Positions 9,906 to 20,749 of a stretch of 64,000 bases of DNA are shown here, one piece after another. Each line of letters begins with the position of its first letter. The first letter of the stretch is position 1. The position numbers and the translations under genes were made by a program. The stretch covers positions 124,001-188,000 of the forward strand of contig QPFY01000007.1 of NCBI GenBank assembly GCA_003665825.1, read 5' to 3'. This DNA comes from Microbotryum silenes-acaulis (taxonomy: Eukaryota > Basidiomycota > Microbotryomycetes > Microbotryales > Microbotryaceae). The notes below the pieces were generated by a model. That model was not told the origin of the DNA. It saw only the letters and a program-made list of their open reading frames with translations, and did not search any database.

Positions 9906-10922
9906 TCACAAGGTCGCCTGGGAAGGTAGAAAGTATGCGGGAGTGGAGTTCAGCCGACTCCGACGACGATCGTGCCCACGACGATCGACCGGAATGGGAG
10001 TACCGTCAGAAGAGAAAGATCCGAGTAGAACGACATCCGCCTGCAGGCTGGGCTCGCCGAGCCGATGGAGAATTGTGCGACGAACACAGTATCCGACGAG
10101 CGCGTTGAACTGAGATTCTGAAAGTGGGTAGGCCCACCTGTAGTCCTTTTCGTCCCGGAATGAATAGAAGACGTTGTTCTCGTCGAACAGATGCGCGTGA
10201 TGAACGGTCGGAGGCGGAGTGTGTTCGTCGCACAATTCTCCATCGGCCCGGCGAGCCCAGCCTGCAGGCGGATGTCGTTCTACTCGGATCTTTCTCTTCT
10301 GACGGTACTCCCATTCCGGTCGATCGTCGTGGGCACGATCGTCGTCGGAGTCGGCTGAACTGTCGCTTGAAAAGTCGTCTTCGCTGTCGCTGTAATCGGA
10401 GCTGTCCGGATCGATGCCACGGTTTCTGAGTCTCGACTGTCGCCTACGGAGTCGGTGAACATACGCTTGACGAGCCCGTTGTTGTGCGAGAAAGTGCAGA
10501 TGATGTCGTTCAGCAGTCGATGACGTTAACAGGCTGCCAGTAGGTGGTCGGCCCCGATAGTGAGTGCTCCTGTGCGTTTCGAGACCGCGAACATGGTTGC
10601 ATACCCGATTACAGCCTGCAAAGCTGCATCTGAACAGGGCCATACCATATGGCGACCTCTTCGAGGTGGTGAAGCCCAAAGATGAGGCCACGTGCCTGTA
10701 CGTCGGAAGCGGGTGGAGAGCGGGAGGTTGAGGGACACCCGAGACCAAGCCAAAACTTGCACGCGCGATTCGACAATCGAAACTCGAAAATCGCTGTCCA
10801 AAGCTGTGCCGCCCGGCTCGAGAGGACCCCCGAACGTCCAGCCATAGGCGACGCTCTAAAAACGGCCTTTTTCGAGGCAAAATGTCCAACATTTTTCCCG
10901 GATTCTGACTGAATATGTCCAA
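9906..10922 (-). pseudogene. C2H2 zinc-finger N-terminal fragment, Plavaka/KDZ transposon-like
   Basis: The minus-strand frame contains a canonical C2H2 finger (C-X4-C-X12-H-X3-H; CSFAGC then THRSTH), best started at the ATG at 10643 (MALFRCSF). An Arg-rich stretch and a Ser/Asp-rich acidic linker follow, then FDENNVFYSFRDEKDYRWAY. A finger plus linker plus a W/F-rich 'pF...dW.lA' segment is the usual start of basidiomycete Plavaka-type (CACTA-related) transposases. Downstream of about 10110 the frame runs into an inverted copy of its own linker region, so the last 60 residues are antisense and not real protein. No transposase core is present, so this is a remnant. Family assignment is from memory and uncertain. 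Confidence 0.45.
9947..10361. repeat. Inverted duplication with 142-bp arms and 131-bp spacer
   Basis: 9947-10088 is the reverse complement of 10220-10361, nearly perfect apart from isolated mismatches (for example near 10056/10252). The right arm is the sense copy, encoding the acidic linker of the zinc-finger fragment. The left arm is the inverted copy. A transcript across it would form a long hairpin. Confidence 0.93.
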
Positions 10923-12116
10923 GTATGAGGGCCGCCTAGTGTTGAAAAATTTCTCAAAACTACTCTACAAGCTGTACAATGCTAAGAAAATTTTCTGCGC
11001 TACGCGCGGGCGGGAATGGTTGCGCGCGCGCACCAAGCACCAAGAGCGCCGCCAGCGCGACCGCCAACGAGCCTTTTCAAAATGAAATGGACTCGAATAG
11101 AATCTCATATTTGTTTATCATTTATCATTTGATGGATTAAAATGAAACTATAATCTACTACATAAAAGAATGCACCCCAAAATAAGGTTCTCAGCCGCGC
11201 GCTATATCCCAATACCTAGAAATCTCTGGAAAAGTCGGAGGAAATGCAGTTAAGCACACTGGCTAGGCCAGTAGTGTAGGACTCATTGACCCTGAATCAG
11301 AATCAACCATGCCCACCAAATCCCCCTTGGGTGATTTACAGAGACACAAGGCGAGCCTTGGACTCCTGAACTGACGCCCGGAGCTCTTCGAGTGCCATTT
11401 CGGTGATTGGTTCCAAAGAATCCGACGAGAATCGGCGCCGGCGAACCTGTGAATCTATCGACCGACTAGGAAAAGAAAGATATTTCTCGGCGAGAGAGCT
11501 TCCAGATCGAAAGGAAGAAGAGGAGACGTAGCTCGACAAGTCGGCGTTCCGAGCGAGAGATGATCAAAAAACGATAAACGATCGCAAATGTAAGGGGATG
11601 CCTCACAGGAACAGCCCCATAAGTAGCCTCCGAGTACCTAGAACTATCGCGTTCTAGTTACGACTTGCTTTTAGCCTAGCGGTCAAGAACGACAGATTGT
11701 ATTTTATGCCCATCAGAGGCGCATACCTTACAGCAAATGCAGACAGACACTAACGCGCTCCAAACGCAAACAGCGCGACTGTTACCTGCGCCGCGCAGCT
11801 GGGCCGGTAATGCCCTGCGCCCTGCGCCTCCCGCTACCCTGGTCTGCGCTTCAAAGTTCGACCGGAGGTAGGAAAATGTCCAAAAATGAGGTGAGCCTCG
11901 ACCCATTTTGAGCCAAAAATGTCCAAATTTGCGGGCCGGGGGACAGCGGGGGACCGACCTTCGGCATCATCCGAGCCTCGCCAGGGCACCGCTGTGCGCC
12001 TTTCCCTCTTGCCCTTCACTGCGTCACTGCGTCGACCCTCACCCCACCGTCCCCTGCTTGACGCTCTCCCCGATCTTTGTCATCGCCCATCCACATTGCA
12101 ACAAGTCACCGTAATC
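10923..12116. other. AT-richer intergenic region, no gene seen
   Basis: 11090-11220 is markedly AT-rich. Short AATGTCCAA motifs recur near 10883, 10914, 11876 and 11919, perhaps degenerate element ends, but I could not define a terminal repeat. The second 48-bp dispersed repeat is at 11947-11994. Confidence 0.5.
11947..11994 (+). repeat. 48-bp dispersed repeat, copy 2
   Basis: Same orientation and 46/48 identical to 5111-5158. It lies 120 bp upstream of the next gene's start codon. Confidence 0.9.
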
Positions 12117-14167
12117 ATGCCCCCACGCAGGCCTCTGCGAGCGGCTTCGGCCGGAGTTGGTGTGGCCACCGCCGCCATGCAAGATACGCCAAACGACATG
12201 CGAGACCAGCGCACCGTCAAGAAACAAGTACAAGCGACTCGGCTCAAGTCCCGGCAATCCATCGCCAAACGCGCGGTGACGGCATCGGTGCAGTCGGCCA
12301 TCAGCGCATCAGCGACGTGGCGTCAAAGTCGACGTGGGGTGGTGAGGAGGTTGCTCGAGTGGAGGTTGCAGTCGCCAATGAGGCGGCACAAATGAGCACC
12401 CAGTAAGTCGTTCCTGTACCATCTGTGCCAATAGGCCTGGTACTTATGATAACTGATCTGACAATAGGCCCAAACGAAAATGCGGTCGTCGCCCCGCCTC
12501 GGCTACTTCAGGTGTCCAACCGTTGCAGAAGAACCGTCGTATCGCAAAGTCAGTTACATCTACAGCGATACATTCTGAGTAAGCCTCACACTGGCTGGTG
12601 GCATCTTGGTCTCGTGACATGTTCTGCAGCTCCGACCTTACCGCCTCGATCGCTACTACTGCCGCCGCCGTTGAGCCTGATCGGCCGGAACCGCTTGCAG
12701 CGGTTTCAGGAGTCGTATTCACCGGCAGACGGCTTCAACGGGACGACCTGTCCGACGAAGACATCAGAATCGATCCTCTTCTACTGTCAGACGAAGAGGA
12801 TACTGACGAAGAGGCTGTTGTTCGTGATGTCTTCAACAAAGACGTCGAGATCGATCATCTCCTGTCAGACGAAGACGCTGCTGTTCGCGATGACTTCGAC
12901 GAAGACGACGACGGCGACGACGGTGCCCTCGAGTTTGGTGCCGAAGGTGAGTGCGCACATCCACAACGACAATTGATTACAGTCGTGTATCCAATGCTAA
13001 ATGCTAGCCTCTGCTCGATACGTCAATCCAAATCGCGTAGAATTCCAAGAGGACAACACTCGACAGGTTAGATGACCGTGCCCCTGAGCTGCTTTGGGCT
13101 CTCCTGACTGACACGGTTGTTAACAGATGCAGGTCCCCGCTGCGTCCACTGCCGCACAAGGCCACTCCATCTCAAGGAAACCCAAAGCGCGCACCGTTCT
13201 TGGTGAGGAGGACAGCGCGTTTGTGATTTATCCCTCACCTTTCTCATCTCAGCCCACGGGCGCCATCGCGAAGTCGACGCCACCGTCGACTGGGTCGCGG
13301 TATCACGTTCACGGCCCTCAAGTGACCCCACTGAGCGTTGCAAGCACATCCACCGTTGCGACCAACCCGGCCCCTTCATTGGGCGGCGGTAATCCCTTCG
13401 CTCGCTCCGCCACGCAGCCGCCGAACCCGCGCGTTGGACGACATGACGCCCGATGAGGACAAGGTGGCTGGTATATGGTACAAACACCTGTTTGCCCAAA
13501 ACGTCCGCCGCCGATCTGGACTGTGGATCACATCCATTGAAGTCCGTCAACAGTTAGAACAAATCGCTGCAAAGCTTCCGATCGCGTCCTTCACCGTCAA
13601 TGATGTCATCGTCGCCAGGGTAAGTCACATGTTTGCCCGGAGATTCAGAATTACCTGACTGATAGCGTCTGGATTGCATAGGTCTGCGAGCGCAATCAGA
13701 ACGTCTTGACAGCCATGTGGAAGGTGGTGTCCGAGTCAACATTCCTGCTTGATCACGGAATCGACCAGAAAGCGAAGGGGCCACTGCTTCAGACTACAGC
13801 ACAATGGCTGCTTGAGCCTGCTGGTACGGACAGTACAGGGTTTCTTGAATTGCGCTGTGGAAAGCAGTTGGTAAGTGGAGATGATGTGCACTGCAGCCCG
13901 ATCCAGGTTCTGAGCTGATCGCAGCACTTGACTTGGCAGCCGCTGTCGCCAGGTCAACAACCTGAAAAGCCCCAAGACCTCTCCAACCCAGCTATTTATG
14001 ATATTGTCGCGCAGATCATCTATCGACTTTGCACCACAGTGCTTGCCTCTTTGGAATGGCCTGCGTACTCCCAAAACACGACAGAGCACCACGGGTTGGC
14101 ATTCGAGCTGATTGCTCATACCTTCTGGCTGAGCCTGCTGCATTATCTGAGCACGCACCGCATCTAA
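12117..14167 (+). CDS. Unrecognised multi-exon protein, possibly element-borne
   Basis: I do not recognise this family. Starting at ATG 12117, exons can be chained by GT-AG signals: a basic N-terminus (MPPRRPLRAASAG), an exon after about 12470 with KRKCGRRPAS, an acidic exon ending near 12946 with repeats of LLSDED, an exon from 13127 rich in Ser/Pro/Thr, then a globular part with IWYKHLFAQNVRRRSG and TAMWKVVSESTFLLDHG, and a last exon from 13928 ending at a TAA at 14165. Boundaries of the first two introns and a frame change near 13440 are unresolved, so the model may be wrong or the gene broken. Its final exon is repeated in inverted orientation immediately downstream. Position inside a repeat island suggests a mobile or decaying gene. 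Confidence 0.4.
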
Positions 14168-14466
14168 AGTCAGCAGAAAGTTGCATGGAATGTCAGAGAA
14201 CCTTCCATGCTTGAGTGAACAGATAATGCAGCAGGCTCAGCCAGAAGGTACTCACAGCAGCAAAGGTATGAGCAATCAGCCCGAATGCCAACCCGTGGTG
14301 CTCTGTCGTGTTTTGGGAGTACGCAGGCCATTCCAAAGAGGCAAGCACTGTGGTGCAAAGTCGATAGATGATCTGCGCGACAATATCATAAATAGCTGGG
14401 TTGGAGAGGTCTTGGAGCTTTTCAGGTTGTTGACCTGGCGACAGCGGCTGCCAAGTCAAGTGCTGC
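13921..14466. repeat. Inverted duplication of the last exon (arms 229 and 247 bp)
   Basis: 13921-14149 reappears as reverse complement at 14220-14466, with a 70-nt spacer. Only a few base differences are visible, plus a 17-nt stretch present only in the right arm. The left arm contains the last coding exon of the preceding gene. Confidence 0.93.
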
Positions 14467-14664
14467 GTAATTCACGGCAATCCATATCTCTCATCTGTAT
14501 TGCGCCTGCATACCGAGCCGTCCTTTGGACCCGTGGGGTAGAGCGTCTGCACATGCTGTACAAGCTCGACATCGTGCCTCTGATCAGCCAGGAGCCTATT
14601 TATCCTGGTACACTGACAGCATCATCCCCGAATTACTTCCTACTCCAAGTACCATGGGCGATTA

Positions 14665-14957
14665 TGTTGGAAGGGACTGCGCGAGCAGTAATGGCTAGGA
14701 GCGTCTTAGGGGTTTTGGGTAGTTTTAGCCATTTTGGCCAGGGAGGCGCGGACTGCGTCAGCGGCGGGGCGGAGTTCTCTTGACTGGTTCCTCACCAATC
14801 AATGACTCTGCTATCGACCGTTGACTGAAGTTCGTATTCTCGCCTCCCTAAGCCAAAGGTGTGTAATTCAACAATCATTGACTCTGCTATCGACCATTGA
14901 CTGAAGTTCGTGTTCTCGTCTCCCTGGGCCAAAGATCGCGAAGCACCAAATTTAACT
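14665..14957 (+). repeat. Solo LTR of the outer Ty1/copia family
   Basis: Begins TGTTGGAAGG and matches the LTR at 24277-24570 with only a handful of differences. It is flanked on both sides by GATTA (14660-14664 and 14958-14962), a 5-bp target-site duplication, so it is a complete, separate insertion reduced to one LTR by recombination. It contains an internal tandem repeat of about 75 bp (ATCAWTGACTCTGCTATCG). Confidence 0.82.
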
Positions 14958-15403
14958 GATTACACCACCAGTTCCAGAACCATACCCGGACTGGCAACCT
15001 GGTGTCGCCAAGACCGTACCGAGGTCATTCCAACGTCCGACCCTCTATTCTGAGACCGTCCTGAAATTCCTTCCCGATCCTGGGATGGTCCCAAGAGTGC
15101 GAGCGCGTGCCGGGATCGTCCTAGAATTGGGCGCGGAGTGTCGGGATGATGCTGGGATGGCGCCGGGATCGTCTGTAAGGCGACCGGAGTACTGGGCCGA
15201 TCATTCGTCGCTTTCGGAATGGTATTGTTGACTGTGTTCGTTGTTTCAGATCGGTTCCGAATGAATTGTCCTCTTCGAGAGAGAGAGGACCGAGACTGAA
15301 CTACACAAAAGGGGGAAACCGGCTAATATTGGTCCGATATTCGGTCAGCCGGGTTTCGGCCAGATTCAGTCCTTGGTCATGTGCGTGCGAGGCCGCTCGG
15401 GCC

Positions 15404-15756
15404 TCACATCCTCCTTCCCAAATCCAAGTTGGTTGGATTTTCGTCTATCGGCGTGTGGGAGTAGCCACCTCCTCTCCTGTTTCCTCGTGGTCCTCTGCAG
15501 GGTCCGGTGTTAAAACGGAGGTGTTCCGCGATTCTGGGATCGGCAAGTCGTTTGATCCTCCGTTGAGAGAGGTCATCGTCACGCTGTCGATCGGAAAAAG
15601 CGGCTTGGGATTGAACAGGCGGTTGGGGAATCGGTCTTCGTCGGTGGCGATCCACTTCTTTACCTGGCTGCCATGAAATCGGGGGCGAATCCGTCGTTGT
15701 GCGTACCGCGGATTAAGTTCCAGCGTGTATGTCGAGGTGGCAGGAATGAAATCCAC
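15404..15756 (-). pseudogene. Ty3/gypsy integrase C-terminal tail fragment
   Basis: The minus-strand frame from 15756 reads YTLELNPRYAQRRI, then RPRFHGSQVKKWI and EDRFPNRLFNPKPLFPID. This matches the conserved end of gypsy Pol, where a 'Y.LeLP....iHPvFHvSlLrP' motif is followed by 'FPnR'. It is isolated, with no upstream RT or RNase H, and it directly abuts the 5' truncated end of the outer copia element. Confidence 0.55.
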
Positions 15757-16333
15757 GCATTCGAATGGGCCGGCCCAAGGGGCAGTCCGGGGGTCACGCG
15801 GGTCCCACCAGGAACAGTTACCGCTCGGGAGGACATGGTCGCACCGGTACTCGCGTGGGATCCAAAACCCGCGCGGAACACTACGCCAACTCCGAAAAAT
15901 GGGGCAAGATCGTCGATGGCAAGTTCATGTGTGCCAACAACCAATGCGTGAACTGCTTCGGCTTCGGCCATCGCCGGGCGGCGTGCACCTCAAGGAACCC
16001 GACGGGTGACAGGATTGCGTTTCTTCAGTCGCTTGACATCAACGTTCCAGTCACAAGCCATGGGACCTACTTCGTCGAGGATCCCGTTCCCATGAATCTC
16101 GCGAATCGTATGGGTGCTTCTTTTCACTTCACCAACTATGCGGCGGAAGTGCGCGAGCAGACGACTTTCCGCGCGGCGACGGCCGAGGATCCTGAGTTGA
16201 TTTTTGACACCGGCGCCAGTACGTCTCTCGTCAACGAAAAATGCATGTTGAGCGACTATGCGACGTTAGATTGCCCGATCTTCATGATCGATGCAGCGGG
16301 AACGCGCACTCCGGCGGCAGGGCGAGGAACTCT

Positions 16334-16536
16334 TTTTGGGAACCTGAAGCTGAGGCACGAGATACGTAAGTACGAGAGCCGAAGATGATAGTAAAGATAG
16401 TTGGAGAAAGAAGAGAGGCGCTAAGGGAGCGCGCGCGAGGCAGGCACGAGCTGCGCAAGGCGACTAATATCAACAACTAGTAACTATTTATAATCAGGAA
16501 GACAAGTGGGATGAAACAGCAATATACACTCTGACA
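16334..16536 (-). repeat. 3' LTR of the nested copia element
   Basis: 203 bp; in element orientation it begins TGTCAGAGTG and ends GGTTCCCAAAA. It differs from the other LTR at two C/T positions. Confidence 0.93.
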
Positions 16537-16549
16537 CCCCCCCGTGCTG

Positions 16550-19500
16550 TCATACCACTGCACCTCGTAAACCCAAATTTGCCCGATGGAAGATGAACGG
16601 CTTGGGACCCAAGGCTTTGGTGAAGATATCGGCGAACATGTCACCGGTGGCGATGTAGCGGACCTCGATCTCCTTCTCAGCAACCCTCTCGCGGACGTAG
16701 TGTTCCGAGATGCGAACGTGACGAGACCCCTGATGGTTGGTCGGGTGCTGCGCAAGAGCCAGCGAACCTTGGTTGTCACCGTAGAGCACGACTGGGCCAG
16801 AGACCGGAGCGCCAAGTTCAGCCAGGAGTTCGCTCAGGTGGATGGCATCACCGCTTGTGTACGAAAGAGAGAGGTACTCCGCGTCGGTAGTAGACTTGGC
16901 GACCCTGTGCTCGCGTTTGGAGCACCAAGCGATCGCGGCTCCAGACAAGATAAACGCGTAGCCCATGGTCGATCGCGAGGTCGTTAGACAGGCTCCCCAG
17001 TTCGCGTCCGAGTAGCCATGGAGTGGTTGGCTGGTCTTGCGATAGGTGAGCCCCAAGTCCAGCGTGCCTTTGATGTAGCGGAGGACTTGCTTGATGGCTG
17101 TCCAATGCTCCGGGCCGGGCTGCTGCGAGAAGCGAGCGAGGTAGCTGACCACGAAGGCAAGGTCCGGACGAGTTCCTACGGCGGCGTACATCAACGAACC
17201 GATGGCCTGCAAGTAGCGCGTACGATCCTGAGGAGTGGCCGACAAGTCCTCAAAGTCAAGGACGACACCTGGCTGCATTGGAATACTCGCCGGCTTGGTA
17301 TCGGTGAACTGGAACCTGGCCAGGATGTCCCGAAGGTAGCGCTCTTGCGAGAGCGTGATAGATCCGTCTTGTCCACACTTGACTTGGATGCCTAGGATGT
17401 ATTCGGCAGGTCCGAGACGTTTGATGCCATACGCGAGTTCCAACGCGTCGAGCACCCGGTCGATCTCGGCGGTAGAGGGGCCAACCAAAAGCAAGTCGTC
17501 GACGTACAAGGCAATGTAATGAGAGTGCCCGTCGTGTTCGCGGCGGTAGATGCAGATGTCGGACCGGGTGGGCACGTATCCGAGGGACCGCAGAGTCGAG
17601 TCAATCTCAGCGTTCCAGATGGTGCCGGCCTGGCGAAGGCCGTAGATGGATTTGGACAGCTTGAGGATCTTGCCGGGCAGGTCAATGCCCTGAGGGACGC
17701 GCATGTACAGAGGCTTGTCAAGTTTGCCGTGGAGGTACGCTTTGTTGACGTCGGCCTGATGGACGTGATAGCCGTTGGCCGCGGCGAGTGCGATGAGGGC
17801 TCTAATGGACGTGAATTTGACGACTGGGGCGTAGTTCTTCTCGAAGTCAAGGCCAGGACGTTGGGCACATCCGTGAGCGACGAGACGCGCCTTGTAATCG
17901 GTGATGTCGCCATGCTGGTTGCGTTTAGTCCGGAACACCCAGCCCGATCGCAGGAGGATCTCACCCGCGGGGAGCTCACCGGATTCGATGATTTCGAAGA
18001 CCTCGTAATCGTTAAGAAGCGAATCGAATTCATCCTGTGCCGGTGCGTCCCAAATGTCCTCTTGTCCCGATCGGATGACGTCGCCCCAATTGGCCGGATC
18101 GCGAACAACTGTCAAGTCGTGATCTGCGAAGCCGGCTTTGGTGGATGCGAAGGCGAGGAGCAGGCTCTTGAAGGAGGCGGTGGGTCCGTCGGGGCCGTCG
18201 ACAAGCTGTTCCCGCGTGATCATGGTGGGAACGAGCTGGCGGCATGTCCGGGGGCCAACTATGATGTTTCGAGTGTCGACTTCACCGTACTTCCCCGGAT
18301 CGGGACCAACCTTGGCGACGTCGCCGTACTCCCAAGTTGGCTTGACTTTGGCGAGTGGAGCTGGATCCGGAGGTGGCTGCGGCAAGTTCACGGCTGGCTC
18401 CGTCGTAGCGCTCGTGGTCGACGAGGTGTCGTCTTTGTCGGCCGAGTTGGTCGAAACCGGCGACGCGGGTGTTTCGTCAGGCGTTGGGGAAGGTGGCCGC
18501 GGGGGAGGGTCGACAAGCGTTGGAGCCGACGACGGTGCTGGAGCTTCAACAGGTGGCGGCTGGGGGCAGTAACCCGGGATGCGTGGCTGCGTCACGCGGG
18601 TTGGTGCGGTCGTGAAGGGGAACTCGGTTTCAACGAACGTCACATTTCGGCTCAGACTCACACGCATCGAGGAGGGGTCAAGAAGACGCCAGGCTTTCGC
18701 GTGTCGATCGTAACCCACGAAGACCAGAGCGATCCCTTTTGGGTCAAGTTTGTCCCGTCGGTGAGCCGGCACGGTGGCCCAGGCGCGACAACCGAATGCC
18801 CGAAGACCCTCCACGCCTGGTGTGGCGCCCGACCAACGACTGTTTGGGATGCCTCCACCGAGAGCCGCGTGAGGCGATAGGTTCTTGACGTGGATGTAAC
18901 ACATGGCAGCCTCGTCCCAGCATGATCGTGGGAGCCCCGAGTGAGACAGAAAAGCCAGGGTGCCCTCCACGATCGACCGGTTGACTCGCTCGGCTCGACC
19001 GTTTTGCTCGGGCGTGTACGGTGTGGTCAATTCGCGACGAATTCCACGAGCTAAGCAATAGCCGTTGAAGGCGGTAGAGACATACTCGCCCCCGTTGTCC
19101 GAGCGAAGCGTTTTGACCTTGCGACCCGTGGCGTTTTCGATCTCCAGAAGCCAATCCTTGAATGTCGGAAGGACCTCGCTTTTGTGCCCGATGGGGTAAA
19201 CCCAAGTCTTCCTCGAGAAGTCGTCGATGAACGTGACGAGGTACCGCTTATGGCCGAAGGACTCCTCGGGGAAAGATAAGACATTCGAGTGCACCAATGC
19301 AAGCGGTTCCGCGGCATGCGACGACGAAGAGGGGAAAGGCAAACGATGCGCTTTGGAGGCAAGGCACGCGTTGCAGGTGAAGTCTTCACACTCGAAGTCA
19401 CTATAGGGCCAATCCAAACCCTCCACCTGGCCAGAGGCCGCCAGTTTTTTAAGTGTCTGGACAGAGGCGTGGCCGTAGCGCCGGTGAAGGGTAAGTAGAG

Positions 19501-20542
19501 GTAGCCTATTGGACTTGGTGGCGACGAGCGTGTGTAGCGCACCTTTGCTGGCAGCTTGGACCGAAGCGTTGAGTTTGTAAACGCTGGACGCGATGGCTGA
19601 TGCTGTGGCGATGCACCCTTGCGGCGTGCGGAGCTCGACTTCTCCGTGTTCGAAGGTGATGCGAACGCCTTTGCGGTCGAAGGCCCGGACCGAGATGAGG
19701 TTGGCAGGGCTCTCGGGGGCGTAGATCACGTCGTTGAGGGTGAACTTGGTACCATTATCGGAGACGAGCTTGACCGAGCCGATTCCCGAGGCCTTCACCG
19801 TTCCCCCTAGACCTTGGAGGACTTGCGGGGTAGGCGAAAGGGGGCCGTCAAAGAAGGACGCATCGTTGACGACGTGGCACGCCGACGCCGAGTCTAGCAG
19901 AAGGATTTCCGCCGGTGGCCCGATGTTGGTAAACGTAGCAGAAGAAAAGACGGACAGGTGTTGATCCTTGGATGCTTCCTCGGTGGCCACGAACGTGGAC
20001 GCAGGCGATGATGAGCCTTGGAGTTCCTTCATGGCGTTCTTGAGCTCGAGGTACTTGGCTCGCTTGCGCGATTCCGGACACTTGTCGAGCCAGTGTTTGC
20101 CTTGACCACAAGCTGGGCAGTTGCTCGGGGCAGGACCAGAACGATCCCATTTTGAGCGTTTGGTCGGTACGACCGCCTTCGCAACGAGGACCGTCGCTCG
20201 ATTCGTCCGAGCGTTGAATCCAGCCCAAGAGGGCGGGCATGGCGGCATCGTGAGGACCCAGTCAACGTAATTGTCCTCCGTAAGCTTCGAGTCGTGTGGG
20301 AAGACCGGGGGGTTGACTGGGGGGAGTAGCTGACGCATGGAGAGTGCGTCGTCGTCCTGTGCGGGTGCGGGGCGCTGGTTCCTAATCAGCTCGTCGAATT
20401 GCTCTTTGGTGAGCGTGACGGAGGTAGCGGAGGCGACGTCGATGGTGTGGATCGACGTTGATGACGGTGGTAGAGGAGGCGTAGATGCCATGTCACCGTG
20501 ATCGTCGGGGTCGCCCGCCGCTGGTAGGTTCGGTGGGCTCAT
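16550..20542 (-). CDS. Nested copia Gag-Pol polyprotein with internally deleted Gag
   Basis: A single frame of 1330 codons from [10 protein letters not shown] to the stop at 16550. Gag starts normally ([10 protein letters not shown]) but jumps within about 45 residues to the zinc knuckle [14 protein letters not shown] near residue 150, so most of the usual capsid region is missing. Protease carries DSASACH. Integrase has the HHCC site (HRRYGH..CNAC), the second Asp in RSDNGGEY and Glu in EQNGRAER, but the first catalytic Asp, normally in 'HSD', is Asn (VHSNVLSF). RT shows [10 protein letters not shown] and RNase [11 protein letters not shown]. The frame is otherwise free of lesions. The start codon lies only 4 nt from the LTR, leaving almost no separate primer-binding site. 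Likely dependent on Gag, and perhaps integrase, from other copies. Confidence 0.92.
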   Translation of the reverse strand: MSPPNLPAAGDPDDHGDMASTPPLPPSSTSIHTIDVASATSVTLTKEQFDELIRNQRPAPAQDDDALSMRQLLPPVNPPVFPHDSKLTEDNYVDWVLTMPPCPPSWAGFNARTNRATVLVAKAVVPTKRSKWDRSGPAPSNCPACGQGKHWLDKCPESRKRAKYLELKNAMKELQGSSSPASTFVATEEASKDQHLSVFSSATFTNIGPPAEILLLDSASACHVVNDASFFDGPLSPTPQVLQGLGGTVKASGIGSVKLVSDNGTKFTLNDVIYAPESPANLISVRAFDRKGVRITFEHGEVELRTPQGCIATASAIASSVYKLNASVQAASKGALHTLVATKSNRLPLLTLHRRYGHASVQTLKKLAASGQVEGLDWPYSDFECEDFTCNACLASKAHRLPFPSSSSHAAEPLALVHSNVLSFPEESFGHKRYLVTFIDDFSRKTWVYPIGHKSEVLPTFKDWLLEIENATGRKVKTLRSDNGGEYVSTAFNGYCLARGIRRELTTPYTPEQNGRAERVNRSIVEGTLAFLSHSGLPRSCWDEAAMCYIHVKNLSPHAALGGGIPNSRWSGATPGVEGLRAFGCRAWATVPAHRRDKLDPKGIALVFVGYDRHAKAWRLLDPSSMRVSLSRNVTFVETEFPFTTAPTRVTQPRIPGYCPQPPPVEAPAPSSAPTLVDPPPRPPSPTPDETPASPVSTNSADKDDTSSTTSATTEPAVNLPQPPPDPAPLAKVKPTWEYGDVAKVGPDPGKYGEVDTRNIIVGPRTCRQLVPTMITREQLVDGPDGPTASFKSLLLAFASTKAGFADHDLTVVRDPANWGDVIRSGQEDIWDAPAQDEFDSLLNDYEVFEIIESGELPAGEILLRSGWVFRTKRNQHGDITDYKARLVAHGCAQRPGLDFEKNYAPVVKFTSIRALIALAAANGYHVHQADVNKAYLHGKLDKPLYMRVPQGIDLPGKILKLSKSIYGLRQAGTIWNAEIDSTLRSLGYVPTRSDICIYRREHDGHSHYIALYVDDLLLVGPSTAEIDRVLDALELAYGIKRLGPAEYILGIQVKCGQDGSITLSQERYLRDILARFQFTDTKPASIPMQPGVVLDFEDLSATPQDRTRYLQAIGSLMYAAVGTRPDLAFVVSYLARFSQQPGPEHWTAIKQVLRYIKGTLDLGLTYRKTSQPLHGYSDANWGACLTTSRSTMGYAFILSGAAIAWCSKREHRVAKSTTDAEYLSLSYTSGDAIHLSELLAELGAPVSGPVVLYGDNQGSLALAQHPTNHQGSRHVRISEHYVRERVAEKEIEVRYIATGDMFADIFTKALGPKPFIFHRANLGLRGAVV

Positions 20543-20546
20543 AACC

Positions 20547-20749
20547 TTTTGGGAACCTGAAGCCGAGGCACGAGATACGTAAGTACGAGAGCCGAAGATG
20601 ATAGTAAAGATAGTTGGAGAAAGAAGAGAGGCGCTAAGGGAGCGCGCGCGAGGCAGGCACGAGCCGCGCAAGGCGACTAATATCAACAACTAGTAACTAT
20701 TTATAATCAGGAAGACAAGTGGGATGAAACAGCAATATACACTCTGACA
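20547..20749 (-). repeat. 5' LTR of the nested copia element
   Basis: 203 bp, 201 of 203 positions identical to 16334-16536. It abuts the right copy of the ACTCT duplication. Confidence 0.93.

Larger units (their letters stand above)
16334..20749 (-). mobile_element. Nested Ty1/copia element, complete with LTRs and TSD
   Basis: Minus-strand element of 4416 bp bounded by 203-bp LTRs and flanked by a 5-bp duplication ACTCT (16329-16333 and 20750-20754). It sits inside the protease-integrase region of the outer copia element. In element orientation a G7 polypurine tract (16543-16537) directly precedes the 3' LTR. The LTRs differ at two positions, so insertion was recent. Confidence 0.95.

Noticed and set aside
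17519..18880. 453-codon plus-strand frame
   Set aside because: Shadow of the nested copia RT/linker region on the other strand.
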